From positions 124,001 through 188,000 of the forward strand of contig BBMW01000013.1 of NCBI GenBank assembly GCA_000759755.1: DNA of 64,000 nt, read 5' to 3'. Position numbers and translations under genes: made by a program. Below are positions 8,242-21,561 of this stretch, piece after piece. The notes beneath the pieces were generated by a model. It made no database searches. It had not been told where the DNA came from and saw nothing but the letters and a program-made list of their open reading frames with translations. How positions within the stretch are numbered: the stretch's first letter is position 1; each line of letters starts with the position of its first letter. Source of the stretch: Citrobacter werkmanii NBRC 105721. Lineage in GTDB: Bacteria > Pseudomonadota > Gammaproteobacteria > Enterobacterales > Enterobacteriaceae.

Positions 8242-9951
8242 TCACTGCGCAACGGGTGGGGCGACAACGTTACTACCTGATACCACACCCGCCTGCATGG
8301 TCTGCGTGACCTGCTGTTTCTCTGCATTCACCGCATGTAACTGGCCGTTGACTGTGGGCTTGAGCGACGTATCGGCCTGAATGTTGCCGCTGGCGGTGAG
8401 CTGAATGTTACCGTCGCCGGAAAGCGGCAGTGCGGGCCAGCCCCACTGTTGCAGGATGGTCATTGGCACGCCGCGCCCGTTCAGGCTGACCTGTGCCTGG
8501 CGCTGAGGCAGTTGCGAAATGCTGGCGGTGGCCTCCAGCAGCCCTTTTTCTGTATAGGCGCTTAGTTCGCTGATATTGATGGTACTGCCATTCGCCGTTA
8601 GCGCCAGCGAAGGACGGCGCACGTCGGTGCGGTTAAAGGTGGCAGCAGCAGCGTTGAGCGTGGCGTTACCGCTCCAGATCCCCCACTGATTATTCTGTAC
8701 CAGTCCGAGGTTAGCGCCGTAACCGTCCAGTGCGGTGAGTTGCCACGGGAAGGCCGGGTCGATGTCGATCACCAGATTACGGCTGGCGCTGAATTTCTTC
8801 AGCGTCAGGCTGTTTAGCCAGGCTGGCAGAGGCTTCATCCATAGCTGTTTCCAGTTTTCCGGTAGCGTATATTCCAGGCCGGCAATTGCGGCATCGTCGA
8901 GAACCAGCGCTTTGTTGTTACGGATCCAGTTTCCGGATGTTCTGAGCATTCCCCCTTCCCAGCGGGTCGTGAACTGGCGCAGCGCAATGCCCTGCGGCGA
9001 GAACTCGGCGTTCAGAATCGGATCGAAGAAATGCAGTGAACCGTAGATAAACTCGCTGGCGTTCATCGACAGTTTTCCTTCCTGTGTTTGCCAGTCATCT
9101 TTGCTAAACGTCATGTTGCGCAAGCTCAGATCGAGATCCGTGACCGCCCAGTCAGGACCTTGCAGACGGGCATCCGTCACTTCCAGACGACCAATTTGCA
9201 AGGATGGAATAGTGGTTAGCGGCGCAAAAAAGTCGGCCAGCGATTTATCACTTTGCAGCCGGATATCGTTCAGGCGCAGATTCTCTACCACCCAGCTACC
9301 GTCGGTATTGCGCTGCGCCACGCCGGTTAATGCGCCACGCGCGACGTCTGCGCCAATATTACTTAGCATCACCCGACCATGGTCAATGCTGCCTTCAATC
9401 AATACGTTGGTGGTGGGGACATCGTTCAGCGTCAATGAGCTGGCGCTGAGCTGAATTTGTGCTTTGCTGCCGAGAATTTTACCTGCCTCAGGGCTCCAGG
9501 GAATCACGCCGCCGTTCACGCGCTGGGCGCTCAGGTTCCACTCGCTGCCGGGGCTGTTGAGCGCCATATCCTGTAACTGCAGGCGATCGGCCTGGAACGG
9601 CAGCGGTGCGGTTTGTTGGGACAGATTCAGCGTGCCGTTTTGCAAAAGGATAGTGTCTACGTGCAACGGGTCGGTGATTTGGCGACTGCTCAGCCCGATG
9701 TCGACCGTTTTAGCGACCAGCGTTGCGGGCTGACCATCGCGACCAAAGGTGACGTTTTCCAGCAGAATATGGGAAGGGGAAGAAAACCGGTGATCGATAG
9801 CATCAAATGCCAGATGATAGCTGCTGTTCTCCGAGACCCAGGCGCTGACGTGCTCTGCGCCCCAACGGGTTTGCAGTAGAAAATAAAGGCCGAGAATCGC
9901 CACTGCACAGGCGATCAGCACGTAAAGAAGCAGCTTTCCAATAAATTTCAT
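8242..9951 (-). CDS. yicH: AsmA-family protein YicH
   Basis: 569-residue inner-membrane-anchored protein with a large periplasmic domain, equal in length to E. coli YicH. Residues 4-26 form one hydrophobic N-terminal anchor; the rest is the repetitive beta-rich AsmA-like region. Family members (AsmA, TamB, YhdP) are implicated in lipid transport between the two membranes; YicH itself has no firm role. I chose ATG 9951 (MKFIGK), which has GGAAG upstream, over the in-frame ATG at 9975. In K-12 this gene directly neighbours yicI; here the PTS operon separates them. Confidence 0.96.
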   Translation of the reverse strand: MKFIGKLLLYVLIACAVAILGLYFLLQTRWGAEHVSAWVSENSSYHLAFDAIDHRFSSPSHILLENVTFGRDGQPATLVAKTVDIGLSSRQITDPLHVDTILLQNGTLNLSQQTAPLPFQADRLQLQDMALNSPGSEWNLSAQRVNGGVIPWSPEAGKILGSKAQIQLSASSLTLNDVPTTNVLIEGSIDHGRVMLSNIGADVARGALTGVAQRNTDGSWVVENLRLNDIRLQSDKSLADFFAPLTTIPSLQIGRLEVTDARLQGPDWAVTDLDLSLRNMTFSKDDWQTQEGKLSMNASEFIYGSLHFFDPILNAEFSPQGIALRQFTTRWEGGMLRTSGNWIRNNKALVLDDAAIAGLEYTLPENWKQLWMKPLPAWLNSLTLKKFSASRNLVIDIDPAFPWQLTALDGYGANLGLVQNNQWGIWSGNATLNAAAATFNRTDVRRPSLALTANGSTINISELSAYTEKGLLEATASISQLPQRQAQVSLNGRGVPMTILQQWGWPALPLSGDGNIQLTASGNIQADTSLKPTVNGQLHAVNAEKQQVTQTMQAGVVSGSNVVAPPVAQ

Positions 9952-10038
9952 GGTCTTCCATCCCGCGAAGTGCACATAGTCAAGTTATGCACGATTTAGA
10001 GGCAATGCTCAAGGCGGGAATGGTGAAAGAGCGTTACA

Positions 10039-10065
10039 GCGGCGTTGATTCAGAACCAACGCCGC
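10039..10065. terminator. Inverted repeat between xanP and yicH
   Basis: Perfect 9-base stem GCGGCGTTG (10039-10047) / CAACGCCGC (10057-10065), seven bases past the xanP stop. A short T run follows on the plus strand but not on the minus strand, so it is probably a 3' stabiliser or weak terminator for xanP. Confidence 0.55.
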
Positions 10066-10072
10066 ATTTTGC

Positions 10073-11464
10073 TTATTGCTTCTCTGGTGGGAACACCAGA
10101 TTCAGAACGATAGCGGTGATACCGCCTGCGGCAATGCCAGAAGAGAGCAGATTTTTCACCCAATCCGGGGCAAATTGCAGAATCAGCGGCTGCTGGGAGA
10201 CACCCAGGCCAACGGCCAGCGACAGCGCAATAATCAAAATAGCGCGGCGGTTCAGCGGCTCGCGAGACACAATACGCACACCAGATGCGGCGATAGTACC
10301 GAACATTACCAGGGTTGCGCCGCCCAGTACCGGTTCAGGAATATGCTGTACAAAACCGCTGACTGCAGGGAACAGGCCCAGTGCGATCAGCATCAGCGCC
10401 ACCACAAAACCGACGTAACGACTGGCTACGCCTGTTAACTGAATGACCCCATTGTTCTGTCCAAAACAAGAGTTCGGGAAGGTATTGAACACAGCGGAAA
10501 CAAACGAGTTCAGACCGTTCGCCAGCACGCCACCTTTCAGGCGTTTCATGTACAGCGGACCAGAAACGGGCTGTTCGGAAACATCGGAGGTCGCCGTAAT
10601 ATCACCGATGGTTTCCAGCGACGTAATCATAAAGACCAGCATCAGCGGCAGCAGTAAGCTCCAGTCGATGCCGAGGCCGTAGTACAACGGCGTTGGCACC
10701 ATGATCAGGTCCTGGCTTACCGGTGCGGTATTTTGCGGCAGCATGTCCATAAACCAGGCCAGCAGGTAGCCTGCCGCCATCGCAATCACCAGGGACGCAA
10801 CACGCAGGTACGGGTTGCGTTGGCGGTTAAGCAGGATGATCAGCGCCAGCACGACGCCGGCCAGCAGTAAATTCTTCGGTGCGCCAAAGGTGTTATCACT
10901 CATTGCGGCATAACCACCGCCAATCGACGTCAGACCCACCTGAATCAGCGACAGGCCGATAATCATCACCACCACGCCTGAGACCAGCGGGGTAATAATC
11001 CGCCGCGCCAGATGCAGTACACGCGAGATTACCATTTCAGTACAGCTCGCCAACATCAGCGTACCGAACAGGGCCGCCATCATGGTTGGGACATCTGCGC
11101 CACCGGTTTTTAGCGCCGTGCCACCCATAATCAGCGGCGCAACAAAATTAAAGCTGGTGCCCTGAATAGATAACAGTCCGGAACCAACCGGCCCCCAGGC
11201 TTTGATCTGAATGATAGAAGCTACGCCGGAAGCGAACAGCGACATACTGATAATGTGTTGAGTATCCTGAGCCGGTAAACCGAGCGCCTGGCAAATTAAC
11301 AGCGCCGGGGTGATCACCGCAACGAACATGGCCAGCAGGTGCTGACAGGCGGCAAACAGGGTCTGGGCTAGCGGGGGGCGATCTTCAAGACGGTAAATCA
11401 GTTCACTGTTGTGAGTCTGCGCAACCGGTTGCGCATTTGTTGACTCTACGGCGTTAACGGACAT
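10073..11464 (-). CDS. xanP: Xanthine:H+ symporter XanP
   Basis: 463-residue inner-membrane purine permease of the nucleobase-ascorbate transporter family, near-identical to E. coli XanP (YicE), which imports xanthine with protons. Hydrophobic segments run throughout. The family motif region [19 protein letters not shown] and the later [16 protein letters not shown] stretch (NAT signature) are both present. The ATG at 11464 (MSVNAVE) matches the E. coli start; a second in-frame ATG lies at 11479. A PurR-like palindrome lies 55 bases upstream, suggesting purine repression. It is divergent from gltS. Confidence 0.97.
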   Translation of the reverse strand: MSVNAVESTNAQPVAQTHNSELIYRLEDRPPLAQTLFAACQHLLAMFVAVITPALLICQALGLPAQDTQHIISMSLFASGVASIIQIKAWGPVGSGLLSIQGTSFNFVAPLIMGGTALKTGGADVPTMMAALFGTLMLASCTEMVISRVLHLARRIITPLVSGVVVMIIGLSLIQVGLTSIGGGYAAMSDNTFGAPKNLLLAGVVLALIILLNRQRNPYLRVASLVIAMAAGYLLAWFMDMLPQNTAPVSQDLIMVPTPLYYGLGIDWSLLLPLMLVFMITSLETIGDITATSDVSEQPVSGPLYMKRLKGGVLANGLNSFVSAVFNTFPNSCFGQNNGVIQLTGVASRYVGFVVALMLIALGLFPAVSGFVQHIPEPVLGGATLVMFGTIAASGVRIVSREPLNRRAILIIALSLAVGLGVSQQPLILQFAPDWVKNLLSSGIAAGGITAIVLNLVFPPEKQ

Positions 11465-11516
11465 CAGAGGCAATCCCATGGTGGAAAAGCGGTGATTTTA
11501 TCTGACCAGGGCGGAA

Positions 11517-11532
11517 AAGCAAACGTTTGCCA
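11517..11532. promoter_or_regulatory. PurR-like operator upstream of xanP
   Basis: The 12-base perfect palindrome GCAAACGTTTGC (11519-11530) matches the core of the PurR consensus ACGCAAACGTTTGCGT. It lies 55 bases before the xanP start and about 160 bases before gltS. A purine transporter is a fitting PurR target. The gltS side is less likely to be controlled by it. Confidence 0.75.
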
Positions 11533-11689
11533 GCAGTTATTCTTAATATTTAAAACGGATAAACAAACTTTTTTATATAACTTTTCATCATTTTCTGCTT
11601 AAAATCCACCCCGAAAACTCAATAAGAGCTAAAAATCGGTCTGGAATGCATCGTGCGTGATTGTGCTAAACGCACTAATGGAGCTGTAA

Positions 11690-12895
11690 ATGTTTTATCT
11701 CGATACGTTATCTACTCTGGTTGCGGCAACCCTTGTTTTGCTGCTGGGACGTAAGCTCGTCCAGTCTGTCTCCTTCCTGAAAAAATACACCATTCCCGAA
11801 CCTGTAGCCGGTGGATTGCTGGTGGCGATTGCGTTGCTGGTGCTGAAAAAAAGCATGGGCTGGGAAGTAAACTTCGATATGACCCTGCGCGATCCGCTGA
11901 TGCTGGCGTTCTTCGCTACCATCGGCCTGAACGCTAATATCGCCAGCCTGCGCGCCGGTGGCCGCGTGGTGGGTATTTTTCTGATTGTCGTTGTGGGACT
12001 GCTGTTGATGCAGAACGCCATCGGTATCGGTATGGCGAGCCTGCTGGGCCTGGATCCGTTGATGGGCCTGATTGCAGGTTCGATAACGCTTTCTGGCGGA
12101 CACGGAACCGGGGCTGCGTGGAGTAAGTTGTTTATTGAGCGCTACGGTTTTGCCAATGCGACTGAAGTCGCAATGGCTTGCGCAACGTTTGGTCTGGTGT
12201 TGGGGGGACTGATTGGTGGCCCGGTGGCACGCTATCTGGTTAAACACTCCACCACGCCTGACGGTATGCCGGACGATCAGGCTGTGCCGACCGCGTTTGA
12301 AAAGCCGGATGTGGGACGCATAATCACTTCGCTGGTGCTGATTGAAACTATCGCGCTGATCGCTATCTGTCTGACGGTGGGTAAAATCGTTGCGCAAATG
12401 CTGGTCGGAACGGTGCTCGAACTGCCGACTTTCGTCTGCGTGCTGTTTGTTGGTGTGATCCTCAGTAATGGCCTGGCGCTCATGGGCTTTTATCGGGTGT
12501 TTGAACGGGCGGTTTCAGTGCTGGGCAACGTGAGCCTGTCGCTGTTCCTGGCGATGGCGCTGATGAGCCTGAAACTGTGGGAGCTGGCATCTCTGGCGTT
12601 GCCGATGCTGGCGATACTGGTCGTGCAGACGATTTTTATGGCGTTGTACGCGGTATTTGTTACCTGGCGCATGATGGGTAAAAACTATGATGCCGCTGTT
12701 TTGGCTGCCGGCCACTGCGGTTTTGGCCTCGGCGCGACGCCAACGGCGATTGCTAACATGCAGGCAATTACCGAACGCTTTGGGCCATCCCATATGGCGT
12801 TCCTGGTGGTGCCGATGGTGGGGGCGTTCTTTATTGATATCGTCAACGCGTTAGTGATTAAACTGTATCTGCTGCTGCCGATTTTTGCGCAATAA
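11690..12895 (+). CDS. gltS: Sodium/glutamate symporter GltS
   Basis: 401-residue inner-membrane Na+-coupled glutamate importer, the same length as E. coli GltS and nearly identical. Two inverted five-helix halves are typical. The glycine-rich re-entrant loops are visible as SGGHGTGAAW near residue 138 and HCGFGLGATPTA near 338. The ATG follows GGAGCTG. It is convergent with recG, with a strong hairpin between them. Confidence 0.97.
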   Translation: MFYLDTLSTLVAATLVLLLGRKLVQSVSFLKKYTIPEPVAGGLLVAIALLVLKKSMGWEVNFDMTLRDPLMLAFFATIGLNANIASLRAGGRVVGIFLIVVVGLLLMQNAIGIGMASLLGLDPLMGLIAGSITLSGGHGTGAAWSKLFIERYGFANATEVAMACATFGLVLGGLIGGPVARYLVKHSTTPDGMPDDQAVPTAFEKPDVGRIITSLVLIETIALIAICLTVGKIVAQMLVGTVLELPTFVCVLFVGVILSNGLALMGFYRVFERAVSVLGNVSLSLFLAMALMSLKLWELASLALPMLAILVVQTIFMALYAVFVTWRMMGKNYDAAVLAAGHCGFGLGATPTAIANMQAITERFGPSHMAFLVVPMVGAFFIDIVNALVIKLYLLLPIFAQ

Positions 12896-12902
12896 CGGCT
12901 GT

Positions 12903-12924
12903 GCGGCGGAGTAACATCCGCCGC
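12903..12924. terminator. Hairpin between convergent gltS and recG
   Basis: Perfect 8-base stem GCGGCGGA (12903-12910) / TCCGCCGC (12917-12924) with a 6-base loop, 8 bases after gltS and 10 bases after the recG stop on the other strand. It lacks a T tract in either direction. Confidence 0.6.
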
Positions 12925-12934
12925 GATAAGTCGA

Positions 12935-15016
12935 TTATGCGTTGGAGTAACGTTCGGTTTCCGGCATCCAGCGCTCTATCAGCGCGGCAGCCTGTTGCGG
13001 ATAACGTTCGTGAATATGGCGGGCTATACGCTGAACTTCCGGAATAATAGCCTGATCGCGCAATAAATCCGCTACTTTGAATTCTGCCGTTCCGGTCTGG
13101 CGCGTACCTAACAGCTCGCCGGGTCCGCGGATCTCTAAATCTTTTTGTGCAATCACGAACCCGTCATTGCTGTCCCGCAGAACCTGCAGGCGTTTCTGCG
13201 CCGTTTTTGACAGCGGCGATTTGTAGAGCAGGACGCAGTGGGAAGCCACGGCGCCGCGGCCTACGCGGCCACGCAACTGGTGCAGCTGCGCCAGGCCTAA
13301 TCGCTCCGGGTTTTCAATGATCATCAGGCTGGCGTTTGGCACGTCCACACCCACTTCAATCACCGTGGTGGCGACCAGCAGATGTAATTCACCCTGCTTA
13401 AAGGCGGCCATCACCGACTGCTTCTCGGCGGGCTTCATGCGCCCATGCACCAGACCAATATTCAACTCTGGTAAGGCAAGCTTAAGTTCTTCCCACGTGG
13501 CTTCTGCCGCCTGAGCTTCTAACAAATCAGACTCCTCGATTAACGTACAAACCCAGTACGCCTGACGCCCTTCGTGGGTACAGGCGTTGCGCACACGGTC
13601 AATGATGTCGCTACGGCGGGTGTCGGGGATAGCCACCGTGGTGACCGGCGTACGCCCTGGCGGCAGTTCGTCAATGACAGACGTGTCGAGATCGGCATAG
13701 GCGGTCATGGCCAGCGTACGCGGGATCGGTGTGGCGGTCATAATGAGTTGGTGCGGGTGGAAACCCTGCTGCTGGCCTTTCTCCCACAGCGCCAGACGCT
13801 GATGCACGCCAAAACGGTGCTGTTCGTCGATAATCACCAGCGCCAGCCCGTTGAACTGAACTTGTTCCTGAAAAATTGCGTGTGTGCCGACAATCATCTG
13901 CACCTGACCGCTGGCGATGGCTTCCTGCTGTGCCTGGCGTGCTTTACCTTTTTGCTTACCCGCCAGCCAGCCCACTTCAACGCCCAAAGGTTCGAACCAG
14001 GTGCGGAAATTATTTGCGTGCTGCTCAGCCAGCAATTCAGTGGGGGCCATCAGCGCCACCTGCTTACCATGCGCAATTGCGCGCAGGGCGGCAAGTGCTG
14101 CCACCAGCGTTTTACCGGAACCAACGTCGCCCTGCACCAGGCGCATCATAGGAACATCCAGCGCCATATCGCGTTCAATTTCGGCTGTGACCCGGGCCTG
14201 TGCGCCGGTTGGCTTAAAGGGGAGCGCCGCCAGCAGTTGATCTTTCAGCCGATTGTCAGGACTCAGCGGTTGGGCGTGAAAACGTTGCGCCCCGGCGCGA
14301 AGCGCCAGCATGCTGAGATTGTGCGCCAGGAGTTCTTCCAGAATCAGGCGCCGCTGTGCCGGATGTTGCCCGGTTTCGAGATCGCTAAGCTGTAGCGTCG
14401 GCGGCGGGCGGTGCAGTGTGCGCAACGCTTCCGGCAGGCTCATCATGCCTTGTAGTAATTCCGGAGGGAGCAACTCGGCAATGGCGCAGGTATCGAGCAG
14501 ATCCAGCGCCTGATCGGTCAGTTTGCGCAGCGTTGCCTGCTTAACGCCTTCCGTGGTCGGATACACCGGTGTGAGCGTTTCCTGCAGTTCCGGCGTGTTG
14601 AGATCGCCCTGTACGCGGTATTCCGGATGGATCATTTCTGCGCCGTACTTGCCACGTTTAGCCTCGCCATAGGCCAGTACCCGACGCCCGGTGGCGAGGC
14701 TGTTTTTCATTGCTGCGCTGAAGTTGAAGAAGCGCATAGTGAGAATGCCGGAGCCATCGCTTATCTGGCAGGTCATCATCCGGCGGCCACCGAAAGTGAT
14801 ATTGCAGTTCAGCACTTCGCCTTCAACGGTGGCATAGACGCCCGGCAGCAGTTCACCAATGGGGTACAGATGAGTACGGTCTTCGTAGCGCAGAGGGAGG
14901 TGGAGCAGGAGGTCCTGCACGGTGTGCAAGCCAATTTTCGCCAGTTTACTGCTTTGTGCTGCGCCAACGCCCGTCAGAGAGTTGAGCGGGATGGCATCCA
15001 GTAAACGGCCTTTCAT
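12935..15016 (-). CDS. recG: ATP-dependent DNA helicase RecG
   Basis: 693-residue branch-migrating helicase that remodels replication forks and recombination junctions. An N-terminal wedge/OB domain (about 1-150) is followed by superfamily 2 helicase domains with Walker A GDVGSGKT near residue 297, DEQH box near 396, and motif VI QLRGRVGRG near 585. The E. coli length is obtained with ATG 15016 (MKGRLL); a longer frame from 15052 would overlap trmH. It is last in the gmk-rpoZ-spoT-trmH-recG operon, 5 bases after the trmH stop. Confidence 0.98.
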   Translation of the reverse strand: MKGRLLDAIPLNSLTGVGAAQSSKLAKIGLHTVQDLLLHLPLRYEDRTHLYPIGELLPGVYATVEGEVLNCNITFGGRRMMTCQISDGSGILTMRFFNFSAAMKNSLATGRRVLAYGEAKRGKYGAEMIHPEYRVQGDLNTPELQETLTPVYPTTEGVKQATLRKLTDQALDLLDTCAIAELLPPELLQGMMSLPEALRTLHRPPPTLQLSDLETGQHPAQRRLILEELLAHNLSMLALRAGAQRFHAQPLSPDNRLKDQLLAALPFKPTGAQARVTAEIERDMALDVPMMRLVQGDVGSGKTLVAALAALRAIAHGKQVALMAPTELLAEQHANNFRTWFEPLGVEVGWLAGKQKGKARQAQQEAIASGQVQMIVGTHAIFQEQVQFNGLALVIIDEQHRFGVHQRLALWEKGQQQGFHPHQLIMTATPIPRTLAMTAYADLDTSVIDELPPGRTPVTTVAIPDTRRSDIIDRVRNACTHEGRQAYWVCTLIEESDLLEAQAAEATWEELKLALPELNIGLVHGRMKPAEKQSVMAAFKQGELHLLVATTVIEVGVDVPNASLMIIENPERLGLAQLHQLRGRVGRGAVASHCVLLYKSPLSKTAQKRLQVLRDSNDGFVIAQKDLEIRGPGELLGTRQTGTAEFKVADLLRDQAIIPEVQRIARHIHERYPQQAAALIERWMPETERYSNA

Positions 15017-15021
15017 CGCGT

Positions 15022-15711
15022 TTATTTCGCAGACTGCATAGTGGCCCACCACGTTGCATCGGCTTCAATTTCGCCCTGCGTGTTTACGTGAGGGTAGGGA
15101 AGTCCTTTGCGCTTAGCGACATTCGCCAGCACCGGATAACCGCCTTCAAACAGCAAGCGCTGCTGTTCATCTTCCGGCAACATACTGTTTTCTCGTCGGT
15201 ACATGCCAGCATTTTGTCGCTGGCGCTGTGCTTCGTACAGAATCAGCGCAGAGGCAACCGAAACGTTCAGCGATTGCACCATGCCAATCATCGGAATGAT
15301 GATGTCCTGGTCCGCCAGAGCGAGTGCTTCCTGAGTGATACCGGTTTTTTCCTGGCCCATCAGGATGCAAGTCGGTCGCGTGTAATCAATTTCGCGGAAA
15401 TCGACGGCTTTATCAGAGAGGTGGGTCGCCAGAACCTGCATGCCCTGGCTTTTTAACTGCGTGACCGCATCGCTAATGGTCGGGTGGGTTTTAACCTGCA
15501 CCCAGCTGTTACTGCCCGCGGCAGAAGAGGCCATGGTACGCATACGACTACCCGGCCAGACGGCGTGGACTTCATGTACGCCGACAGCGTCTGCGGTACG
15601 AATGATCGCAGAAACGTTATGAGGTTTATGGACCTGCTCCATGCAGACGGTCAGATCGGGCTGACGCCTGGCAAGCATTTCGCAAATGCGCTCATAGCGT
15701 TTTGAGTTCAT
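15022..15711 (-). CDS. trmH: tRNA (guanosine(18)-2'-O)-methyltransferase TrmH
   Basis: 229-residue SPOUT-class methyltransferase that makes Gm18 in the D-loop of several tRNAs using S-adenosylmethionine. SpoU motifs are visible: NVSAIIRTADAVGV near 33, LMGQEKTGI near 118 and IPMIGMVQSLNVSVA near 140, the last forming the trefoil-knot cofactor pocket. It begins 4 bases after the spoT stop and ends 5 bases before recG, so translation is probably coupled. Confidence 0.98.
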   Translation of the reverse strand: MNSKRYERICEMLARRQPDLTVCMEQVHKPHNVSAIIRTADAVGVHEVHAVWPGSRMRTMASSAAGSNSWVQVKTHPTISDAVTQLKSQGMQVLATHLSDKAVDFREIDYTRPTCILMGQEKTGITQEALALADQDIIIPMIGMVQSLNVSVASALILYEAQRQRQNAGMYRRENSMLPEDEQQRLLFEGGYPVLANVAKRKGLPYPHVNTQGEIEADATWWATMQSAK

Positions 15712-15715
15712 ATCT

Positions 15716-17827
15716 CTAGTTTCGGTTGCGGGTGACTTTAATCACGTCCGGCATGACGCGGATTTTGCGCATAATATTCGCCAGATGCACGCGATCGCGA
15801 GCGGTCAGGCGAATAAAGGCGCTATAAACACGGCCGTCTTTCTCTTCAGTATTCAGACTTTGAATATTGGAGGTCGTCGTGTTGATTGCCGCCGTCAGGT
15901 TCGCCAGAGCACCCTGGTGGTTAAACATATCCACCTTAATTTCGGTGATGAACTCCTGCTCTGTCTCTTTATCCCATTCCACCGCCATAAATTTCTCTGG
16001 CTCTTTCTGGTAGCCACGAATGTTACGGCAGGACTCATGGTGAATCACCAGACCTTTACCCGGACTGACGTGGGCAATGATCGGATCGCCAGGGATTGGA
16101 CGACAGCATTTGGCAAAGGTGATCAGTACGCCGTCTGCGCCTTTGATCGGCAGATGACCATGACCAGATTGCGCAGGAACGTTCGCCGATGCTTCGCCCT
16201 GCTGAAGGTTTTTCGCAACCACCACGCTCATGGCGTTGCCCAGACCGATTTCCGCTAACAGATCGTCAAGTGTGGCGAGCTTCATACGCTCAAGCTCACG
16301 CTGGATACTTTCCTGCGGGATTTCAGCCAGTTTACGGCTACCACCCAGGGCATGGTTAAGCAGTCGACGCCCCAGACTGACGGAATCATCGCGCTTAAGG
16401 TTTTTCAGCAGTTGGCGAATTTTTGCACGCGCTTTCGAGCTGACGACAAAGTTGAGCCATGCCGCATTCGGCCGGGCGCCTGGTGCAGTAATGATTTCAA
16501 CGGTCTGACCGCTAAACAGCGGTTGGGAAAGCGGATAAGGCTGTCTGTCGACACGTGCGCCAACGCAGGCATGACCGATATCGGTATGTACGGCGTAGGC
16601 GAAGTCGACAGGCGTCGCACCGGCAGGCAACTCGACAATGCGCCCTTCCGGTGTGAAAACATAAATCTCATCCGGGAAGAGATCAGATTTAACGCTTTCA
16701 ATAAATTCAAACGAGCTACCGGCGCTTTGCTGCAGTTCCAGCAGGCTTTGCATCCAGCGTTGGGCGCGGATTTGTGCCGTGGTGCTGGTTTCGCCATGCT
16801 CTTTGTACGCCCAGTGTGCCGCGACCCCCATCTCCGCCATCTGGTCCATGTCTTCGGTACGAATTTGTACTTCAACAGGCACGCCGTGCGGGCCGATCAT
16901 TGAGGTATGCAAAGACTGGTATCCGTTCGCTTTGGGAATGGCGATATAGTCTTTCACGCGGCCTGGACGCGGTTTGTACAGGCTGTGCATCTGACCGAGT
17001 ACGCGATAGCAGGTATCGGAGTCATGAACGATGACGCGGAAAGCGTAAATGTCCATGATCGAGTGAAAACGCTGCTCTTTGAGTACCATTTTGCAGTAGA
17101 TAGAGTACAGGTGTTTCTCGCGACCGCTTACGCGACACGGAATGCCTGCTTCCTGCAAACGCCCTTCGATTTCTGAGAGGATTTTTTGGATCATCTCTTT
17201 GCGGTTGCCGCGGGCGGCTTTTACCACTTCTTTAATCACGCGATAGCGGTTCGGGTACAGTGCTTCAAAACCCAGCTCTTCCAGCTCGGTCTTAATGTGA
17301 TGAATACCTAAACGGTGCGCCAGCGGACTGTAGATTTCGAGGGTTTCACGGGCGATGCGGCGGCGCTTATCGGGGCGTAATGAGCCCAGCGTGCGCATAT
17401 TGTGGGTACGGTCGGCAAGTTTGATGAGAATGACGCGGATATCCTGCACCATCGCCATAATCATCTTGCGAAAGTTTTCAGCTTGCGCCTCTTTCTTATC
17501 GCGAAACTTAAGCTTATCAAGCTTAGATACCCCTTCTACCAGCTCTGCAACGCTTTTACCAAAAAGCTGTTCCATGTCCTGGTAGGTGGCTGGGGTATCT
17601 TCAATCACGTCATGTAGCAGCGCAGCCATCAGCGTTTCGTAGTCGAGTTTCATCTCGGCCAGAATGCAGGCTACCGCTACGGGGTGCGTGATATAAGGTT
17701 CACCGCTTGAACGTGTCTGGCCCTCGTGAGCGTCACGTGCAACGAGATACGCCTGCCGAAGACGCTTAATCTGGTCTTCCGGCAGGTAGTTTTGAATCAG
17801 CTGATTCAGGCTTTCAAACAGATACAA
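15716..17827 (-). CDS. spoT: Bifunctional (p)ppGpp synthase/hydrolase SpoT
   Basis: 703-residue RelA/SpoT homologue, one residue longer than E. coli SpoT. The HD hydrolase domain comes first, with His72-Asp73 and Glu76-Asp77 in LLHDVIEDT. The weak synthetase domain follows (YQSLHTSM near 305), then TGS, helical, zinc-finger-like (CCRPIPGD) and ACT domains. It degrades and makes the stringent-response alarmone during carbon, iron and fatty-acid limitation. It lies in the gmk-rpoZ-spoT-trmH-recG operon, 18 bases after rpoZ. Confidence 0.98.
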   Translation of the reverse strand: MYLFESLNQLIQNYLPEDQIKRLRQAYLVARDAHEGQTRSSGEPYITHPVAVACILAEMKLDYETLMAALLHDVIEDTPATYQDMEQLFGKSVAELVEGVSKLDKLKFRDKKEAQAENFRKMIMAMVQDIRVILIKLADRTHNMRTLGSLRPDKRRRIARETLEIYSPLAHRLGIHHIKTELEELGFEALYPNRYRVIKEVVKAARGNRKEMIQKILSEIEGRLQEAGIPCRVSGREKHLYSIYCKMVLKEQRFHSIMDIYAFRVIVHDSDTCYRVLGQMHSLYKPRPGRVKDYIAIPKANGYQSLHTSMIGPHGVPVEVQIRTEDMDQMAEMGVAAHWAYKEHGETSTTAQIRAQRWMQSLLELQQSAGSSFEFIESVKSDLFPDEIYVFTPEGRIVELPAGATPVDFAYAVHTDIGHACVGARVDRQPYPLSQPLFSGQTVEIITAPGARPNAAWLNFVVSSKARAKIRQLLKNLKRDDSVSLGRRLLNHALGGSRKLAEIPQESIQRELERMKLATLDDLLAEIGLGNAMSVVVAKNLQQGEASANVPAQSGHGHLPIKGADGVLITFAKCCRPIPGDPIIAHVSPGKGLVIHHESCRNIRGYQKEPEKFMAVEWDKETEQEFITEIKVDMFNHQGALANLTAAINTTTSNIQSLNTEEKDGRVYSAFIRLTARDRVHLANIMRKIRVMPDVIKVTRNRN

Positions 17828-17845
17828 GGGCGACCCGCTTTGTGA

Positions 17846-18121
17846 TTAACGACGACCTTCAGCAATAGCGGTAACGGCTTGTAATTCAGCGGCTTCCTGC
17901 TCTTGCTGTTCCTGGCGCTCACGCACGTCGAGGATCTGGTTGTTGATCAGACCCTCTTCGATTTCGCGCAGCGCGATAACGGTAGTTTTATCGTTTTCTT
18001 CCGGTACGAGCGGATCCTTTCCGCCTACCTGCATCTGACGAGCGCGACGCGCGGCGACCAGTACCAGGTCAAAACGGTTACCAATTTTCTCTACAGCGTC
18101 CTGAACAGTTACGCGTGCCAT
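17846..18121 (-). CDS. rpoZ: RNA polymerase omega subunit
   Basis: 91-residue omega subunit, identical in length to E. coli RpoZ. It binds the beta-prime C-terminus and contributes to the ppGpp site of RNA polymerase. The conserved N-terminal [17 protein letters not shown] segment is present. Its position between gmk and spoT links GTP synthesis, RNA polymerase and alarmone metabolism in one operon. Confidence 0.98.
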
Positions 18122-18175
18122 ACTTAAAATGCTCCACAGGTGAAGAAATGACTGGGCATGATACTGAATGTGGGT

Positions 18176-18883
<708 letters not shown>

Positions 18884-18988
18884 TCACACTTTTTGCGCAT
18901 GTTTATTGCGTTTTGCGTACCCGTTTCCCGTTTTACCGGCAATTTGCAGCAATACGTCAAAATGTCAGGAAGGCTGCTCGCAGGATGA

Positions 18989-21354
<2,366 letters not shown>

Positions 21355-21561
21355 GTATTCCCCCTGATGTGCTGGGGGCTAAGGTTATCGATTTGTGCGC
21401 ATTGTCACGATTGAGATTTTCTAAGGTGAAACGATTTTAATAACTACAGCTAATGTGAATATGTCAGAAATGCGTTATGGCATGCTGTTTAAAATGTGGT
21501 GGATGATAATAAACGATGAGAAAATGTAATTCGAAGTAAAGGAGCGGAAGCGAAACGCCGG
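21355..21561. other. Non-coding gap where E. coli K-12 carries dinD
   Basis: About 207 AT-rich bases between the start of yicG and the yicC terminator hold no gene that I can support. In K-12 the SOS gene dinD occupies this junction. The yicG promoter should lie here; TATTAT-like hexamers occur but none has a convincing -35. Confidence 0.6.

Noticed and set aside
13574-14395. 273-codon open frame on the plus strand
   Set aside because: It lies wholly antisense to recG, has no family resemblance, and its composition mirrors the recG codons.
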